A stretch of 64,000 bases of DNA from DAOMFB01 sp963801475 (GTDB lineage Bacteria > Acidobacteriota > Thermoanaerobaculia > UBA5066): the NCBI GenBank assembly GCA_963801475.1, contig CAWDEX010000003.1:186001-250000 (forward strand), in the 5' to 3' direction. A program made the position numbers and the translations under genes. Below are positions 60,524-64,000 of the stretch, piece by piece. The notes below the pieces were generated by a model that saw only the letters and a program-made list of their open reading frames with translations, had not been told where the DNA came from and did no database searches. How positions within the stretch are numbered: position 1 is the first letter of the stretch; every line of letters starts with the position of its first letter.

Positions 60524-60605
60524 GGGCACCTCCGGGAATGACGGTACCAGACGGCCCGGGGGCCCGGAAACCCCCGAAGCGCCGCGTACCGTAGGATTGG
60601 GGAAC

Positions 60606-61532
60606 GTGGACGCCGTTCTCTCCGTAAACGACGTCGCCAAGTCCTTCGGCGACGTGAAGGCCGTGGACGGCGTGTCGTTCGAGATCCGGCGCGGGACGAT
60701 CACGGGCCTCCTCGGCCGGAACGGCGCCGGGAAGACCACGACGCTCCGGATGATCAACGGGGTCTTCCTTCCGGACCGCGGCGCGATCTCGCTCTTCGGC
60801 GGGAGCGTCGAGGCCGCGCGCGACCGCGTCGGCTACCTCCCCGAGGAGCGGGGGCTCTACCGGAAGATGAAACTCCTCGAGCTTCTCCTCTTCCTCGCCG
60901 AGATCAAGGGGCGGCCGCCGGCCACGATGAAGCGGACGACGGAGAAGTGGCTGAAGCGGTTCGAGCTCTGGGACCGGAAGGACGTGAAGCTCGAGGAGCT
61001 GTCGAAGGGGAACCAGCAGAAGGTGCAGCTCGTCGGGGCCCTCCTCCACGACCCCGAGATCCTCATCCTCGACGAGCCGATGGCGGGCCTCGACCCGGTG
61101 AACGTCGTCCTCGTCCGGAGGCTTCTCCTGGAGCTGAAGGCCGAGGGGAAGACCATCCTTCTCTCCACCCACCAGATGGCCGAGGCCGAGAAGCTGGCCG
61201 AGGAGATCGTCCTGATCCACCGCGGAAAGGTCGTTCTCGACGGCAGCCTCGCCGAGGTCCGGGCCTCGTCCGGAAAGAACGCCGTCCATTTCGACTTCGA
61301 AGGCGACGGTGCGTTCCTGGTCTCGCTGCCCGGCGTCGCCGGCGGCCGGGTCGACACCAACCACGCGGAGCTGGCGCTCGCCACGGGCGCCGACCCGCAG
61401 GCGCTTCTTCCGGCCGCGATGGCGCGCCTGACGATCCGGCGGTTCGAGGTCGTGGAACCCTCGCTCGAGGAGATCTTCATCGAGAAGGTGGGCGAGTCGA
61501 CGCTCGAGGCGGAGAGGACGGCGGCGGTATGA
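60606..61532 (+). CDS. NatA-type ABC transporter ATPase
   Basis: A 308-residue ATPase. Walker A GRNGAGKTTTLRMING, Q-loop VGYLPEERGLYRKMK, signature LEELSKGNQQKVQLVG, Walker B ILILDEPMAGLDPVN and H-loop LLSTHQM. The C-terminal 80 residues (GKNAVHFDFEGDG to LEEIFIEKVGE) are typical of NatA/YhaQ-like exporters. The GTG start is 8 nt after TAGGAT (60592-60597), and there is no Shine-Dalgarno. It pairs with the permease gene by an ATGA overlap. Confidence 0.9.
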   Translation: MDAVLSVNDVAKSFGDVKAVDGVSFEIRRGTITGLLGRNGAGKTTTLRMINGVFLPDRGAISLFGGSVEAARDRVGYLPEERGLYRKMKLLELLLFLAEIKGRPPATMKRTTEKWLKRFELWDRKDVKLEELSKGNQQKVQLVGALLHDPEILILDEPMAGLDPVNVVLVRRLLLELKAEGKTILLSTHQMAEAEKLAEEIVLIHRGKVVLDGSLAEVRASSGKNAVHFDFEGDGAFLVSLPGVAGGRVDTNHAELALATGADPQALLPAAMARLTIRRFEVVEPSLEEIFIEKVGESTLEAERTAAV

Positions 61533-62874
61533 AGAAGCCCTGGGCCGTCTTCAAGCGCGAGTACCTGCAGGCCGTCAGGAAGAAGTCGTTCCTCATCATG
61601 ACCGTCCTGATGCCGTTCCTCTTCGGGGCGCTGATGATCATTCCGAGCGCCCTGGCCGTGAAGGGGGTCGGCGAGAAGACGGTGGCCGTGGTGGACGGGA
61701 CGGGACGGCTCGCGGCCGCGGTGGCGGAGGGGCTCCGGGCCGCCCCGGCCGCCGACCCGGGGAAGGACGCGGCCGGAAGCCTCGAACGGCCGGGCCGCGG
61801 GCGGCGCGCCGCGCTGCCGGGGAACGTCCGCGCCGAGTACGTGAGCGCCGCCGGGCGCGATCCGAAGGAGGCGGCCCGGCCGTACCTCGACCGGCTCCAC
61901 GCGGAGAAGCCGGGCGAACGGCTGGACGGCGTCTTCGTGATCCCGGGCAAGGCCTTCGAGGACCCGTCGCTGACGCTGACCTATTACAGCCGCTCCTCGA
62001 CCGACCTGATCGTCCAGGAGCGGCTCGGGCGCGTCGTGAACCGCGCCCTCGAGCGGGAGCGGCTGACGGGGCGGGGGCTGAACCCCGCGGAGATCGACGG
62101 GCTCCTCAAGGACCTTCGCGTCGACGCCGTCCAGCTGACGAAGGGGGGCGAGGAGAAGAAGGGCGGCGAGATGAACTTCCTCGTCGGCTTCGTCTTCGTC
62201 CTTCTGATCTTCATTCCCGTCCTGATCTACGGGCAGGAGGTCATGCGCGGGATCATCCAGGAGAAGACCGACCGCGTCGTGGAGATCCTCATCTCCTCGA
62301 TGACGCCCTTCGAGCTCCTCTCCGGGAAGATCCTCGGCATGGCGGCCGTCGGGCTGACGCAGATCGCCATCTGGGTCGTCATGGGGGGCGCCCTCGCGGT
62401 GTACGGCGCGACGGCGGCGGCGGCGGCGGGCGTCAACCTCGGGCAGTTCCTGAGGCCCGTCACTCGCCGTCTGGTTCTTCGTCTTCTTCGTCCTCGGCTA
62501 CCTGATCAACGTCTGCATCTACGCGGTCGGCGGCTCGATCGTGAACTCCGAGAAGGAGGCCCAGCAGGTCCTCGGGCCGGTCATCATCGTCATGATGCTT
62601 CCCTGGTTCCTCGTGATGCCGATCATCATGAATCCCGACTCGGCGCTCTCGACGGTCCTCTCCCTCATCCCCGTCTACACGCCGATCACGATGTTCATCC
62701 GGATCCTCGTCTCCGAGCCGCCGCTCTGGCAGGTCGGCCTCTCGATCGCTCCTCGCCGTCCTGACGATCCTCGGCTTCTTCTGGGTGACGGCGAAGATCT
62801 TCCGCCTCGGCCTCCTCGCCTACGGCAAGCGGCCGACGATCCCCGAGCTCTGGCGCTGGCTGAAGGTGGCCTGA
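61529..62874 (+). CDS. NatB-type ABC-2 permease, frame broken twice
   Basis: A permease of about 448 residues. First helix KKSFLIMTVLMPFLFGALMI, a large extracytoplasmic domain to about residue 210, then MNFLVGFVFVLLIFIPVLIY and QEKTDRVVEILISSMTPFEL (NatB signature). After slips near 62460 and 62750 it continues WFFVFFVLGYLINVCIYAVG, GSIVNSEKEAQQVLGPVIIV and LTILGFFWVTAKIFRLGLLA to TGA at 62872-62874. The protein is otherwise complete, so errors are likely. Substrates of this class include sodium and peptides. Confidence 0.8.
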
Positions 62875-62949
62875 GGGGCGAATCGATGGATCGGCCCGAG
62901 GCGGGGGCCACCAGACGGCTCCCGCCGGCGTAAGGCGCGTCCGCTCGAT

Positions 62950-62969
62950 CCCTGTCCCACGGGACAGGG
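62950..62969 (+). terminator. Hairpin downstream of the ABC exporter operon
   Basis: CCCTGTCCC (62950-62958) and GGGACAGGG (62961-62969) are perfect inverse complements separated by two bases (a four-base loop in practice). It lies 75 bp after the permease stop and has no following T-run. It is a possible Rho-dependent terminator or mRNA-end stabiliser. The rest of 62875-63045 holds nothing I can identify. Confidence 0.45.
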
Positions 62970-63045
62970 GCAGGCGCGCCCTAACGTGCTGTCCATTTCT
63001 TGAACCCTTGGTCAGTAGGCACAAGCCCTTGAGTTCTCTAGCTTT

Positions 63046-63119
63046 CTCGCAGCGATGCGAGAAGCCCCGCTCCGGGCGCGAGCCCCCGGGAAACCGGGGG
63101 AAGAAGCCGCTTCGAAGCG
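63046..63119 (+). promoter_or_regulatory. Three-hairpin structured leader
   Basis: Three perfect hairpins in a row: CTCGCA-GCGA-TGCGAG (63046-63061), CCCCCGG-GAAA-CCGGGGG (63083-63100) and CGCT-TCGA-AGCG (63108-63119). Two have GNRA-type tetraloops. They come just before or at the start of the beta-helix gene. I could not match the order to a riboswitch class I know, so this may be a structured regulator or chance in GC-rich DNA. Confidence 0.35.
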
Positions 63120-64000
63120 ACGGAGGGTCGTCGTCGGGCTTGCCGTCGCGCTGCTTCTTTTGCAGCGCGTCCCGGCGTGGGCGGTCGACTTCTACGTTTC
63201 TCCGACGGGGACGACGAGGACGGGGCCTGGGACGGGGACGATCACGAACCCATGGGCGCTGCAGACGGCGCTGTCGCAGCCGTCGGCGGTGCATCCTGGG
63301 GACACGATCTGGCTGCGAGGTGGGACGTACGTCGGGGATCTTCATGAGCTACCTGACGGGGACGTCGAGTCACGCCGATCGTGGTGCGTCAGTATCCGGG
63401 GGAGCGGGCGACGCTGGACGGGGCACCTGAACCCGGCCAGCTACGTGGACACGCCGGTCCTGTGACATGAACGGCGCGTACACGTGGTACTGGGGCTTCG
63501 AGGTCACGAACTCGAACCCGACCCGGACGAGCCCCAACACCGGCTCGCAACTCGCCGCGGACACCCGCGCTCGGCTTCAACGTCTACGGGCCTGGGACGA
63601 AGATCATCAACTGGTCATCCACGACACGGGGCAGGGCGATCGGCTTCTGGAGCACCGCCACCGAACTCGGAGGTCTACGGGAACCTCGATCTACTACAAC
63701 GGCTGGGACGCCCCCGACCGAGGGCACGGCCACGGCATCTACACGCAGAACCAGGCCCCGAGCGTACAAAGCATCATCGACAACATTCTCTTCAATGGCT
63801 TCGCCATCGGCGTCCACGCGTACTACCGAAGGCGGCCACATCGACAACTACCACGCTGGAGGGCAACATCGGCCTTCGGCAACGGCGTTCTCTCCCAGGT
63901 GAGCGGCCACACCTACAACATGCTCATCGGTGGTCTGCAGGTGGCCGCCAACCCCTCGATGATCTCGAACTACACCTACACGCCGCCGAGCACCGGAGGC
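63055..64000 (+). pseudogene. Exported parallel beta-helix protein, many frameshifts, cut by the window end
   Basis: Signal-anchor region RVVVGLAVALLLLQRVPAWA is followed by VDFYVSPTGTTRTGPGTGT and NPWALQTALSQPSAVHPGDT with IWLRGGTYVG, the typical N-terminus of right-handed beta-helix (Pel-like) proteins. Later pieces in other frames are VVRQYPGERATLDG, NGAYTWYWGFEVTNSNPTR, TKIINLVIHDTGQGIGFWST, GHGIYTQNQAPSVQSIIDNI and MLIGGLQVAANPSMISNYTY. At least five indels are needed. The ATG at 63055 lies inside the hairpin cluster, so a later start is possible. The enzyme class is unknown. Confidence 0.65.

Noticed and set aside
63463..63465. TGA in the beta-helix gene as a third selenocysteine codon
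   Set aside because: The continuing frame after it gives no homologous text, whereas another frame does (NGAYTWYWGFEV). An indel explains it.
1..64000. tRNA, rRNA, CRISPR array, phage or plasmid genes
   Set aside because: I looked for cloverleaf arms, regularly spaced repeats, and integrase or capsid-type proteins on both strands and found none.

Overview
This window is one contiguous stretch of very GC-rich, gene-dense bacterial DNA. The gene content points to an Acidobacteriota-like Gram-negative bacterium: an Oar-type TonB-dependent receptor with an N-terminal carboxypeptidase-regulatory-like domain, DUF5666-type secreted proteins, L-Ara4N lipid modification genes, Wzm/Wzt polysaccharide export and a patatin/Omp85 outer-membrane protein. 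This placement is an inference; there is no rRNA in the window. I see no tRNA, rRNA, CRISPR array, integrase or transposase. Several genes (ArsG, a secreted protein at 6.0-6.5 kb, the 3-hydroxyisobutyrate dehydrogenase homologue, the TonB receptor, an ABC permease and the last gene) continue cleanly in another frame after small indels. Either local sequence quality is poor or some of these are true pseudogenes.

Layout. 0.04-5.9 kb: an arsenic operon arsR-arsM-acr3-arsC-(CxxC protein)-permease-arsF-arsG-orf, with an ArsR-type palindrome over the promoter. 6.0-11.6 kb: housekeeping and secreted genes, including two tandem small Cys-rich exported proteins and a free TonB C-terminal domain protein. 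11.6-17.9 kb: kbl, a DUF5666-like protein, a VOC protein with a histone-H1-like tail, moaE/moaD flanking a ParA, an SDR and a HAD hydrolase. 17.9-24.0 kb: amino-acid permease, patatin-Omp85, Wzm and Wzt. 24.4-27.4 kb: a frame-broken TonB receptor ending in a strong terminator. 27.5-34.1 kb: an arn operon (ArnT, ArnC, split ArnA, ArnD; no ArnB here). 34.1-50.0 kb: a membrane glycosylation block with GT-C proteins, an STT3/AglB-like oligosaccharyltransferase homologue, two GT2 enzymes (one fused to a methyltransferase) and three YfhO-like proteins. 50.0-54.2 kb: an ArsC-like protein with an in-frame UGA, a penicillin-acylase homologue and an M23 peptidase. 54.1-58.0 kb: an accessory segment in which two complete osmC copies and one osmC fragment alternate with a RES/antitoxin pair and a wHTH/nucleotidyltransferase pair. 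58.0-62.9 kb: DedA-rhodanese with an in-frame UGA, AlgH, a class A beta-lactamase-like protein and a NatA/NatB-type exporter. 63.0 kb to the end: a frame-broken beta-helix protein that runs off the window.

The most interesting points are these. (1) Two genes, at 50.0 and 58.0 kb, have an in-frame TGA exactly at a redox-site position (UxxC and CxU), with homologous protein on both sides and a hairpin just downstream. They are strong selenoprotein candidates. (2) About fifteen start codons have a TANNNT-like -10 element only 6-9 nt upstream, which implies widespread leaderless transcription; this also decides several starts. (3) The osmC locus looks like a recombination hotspot that picks up toxin-antitoxin-like modules, each flanked by a slightly different osmC allele and by relics of the neighbouring rhodanese gene.
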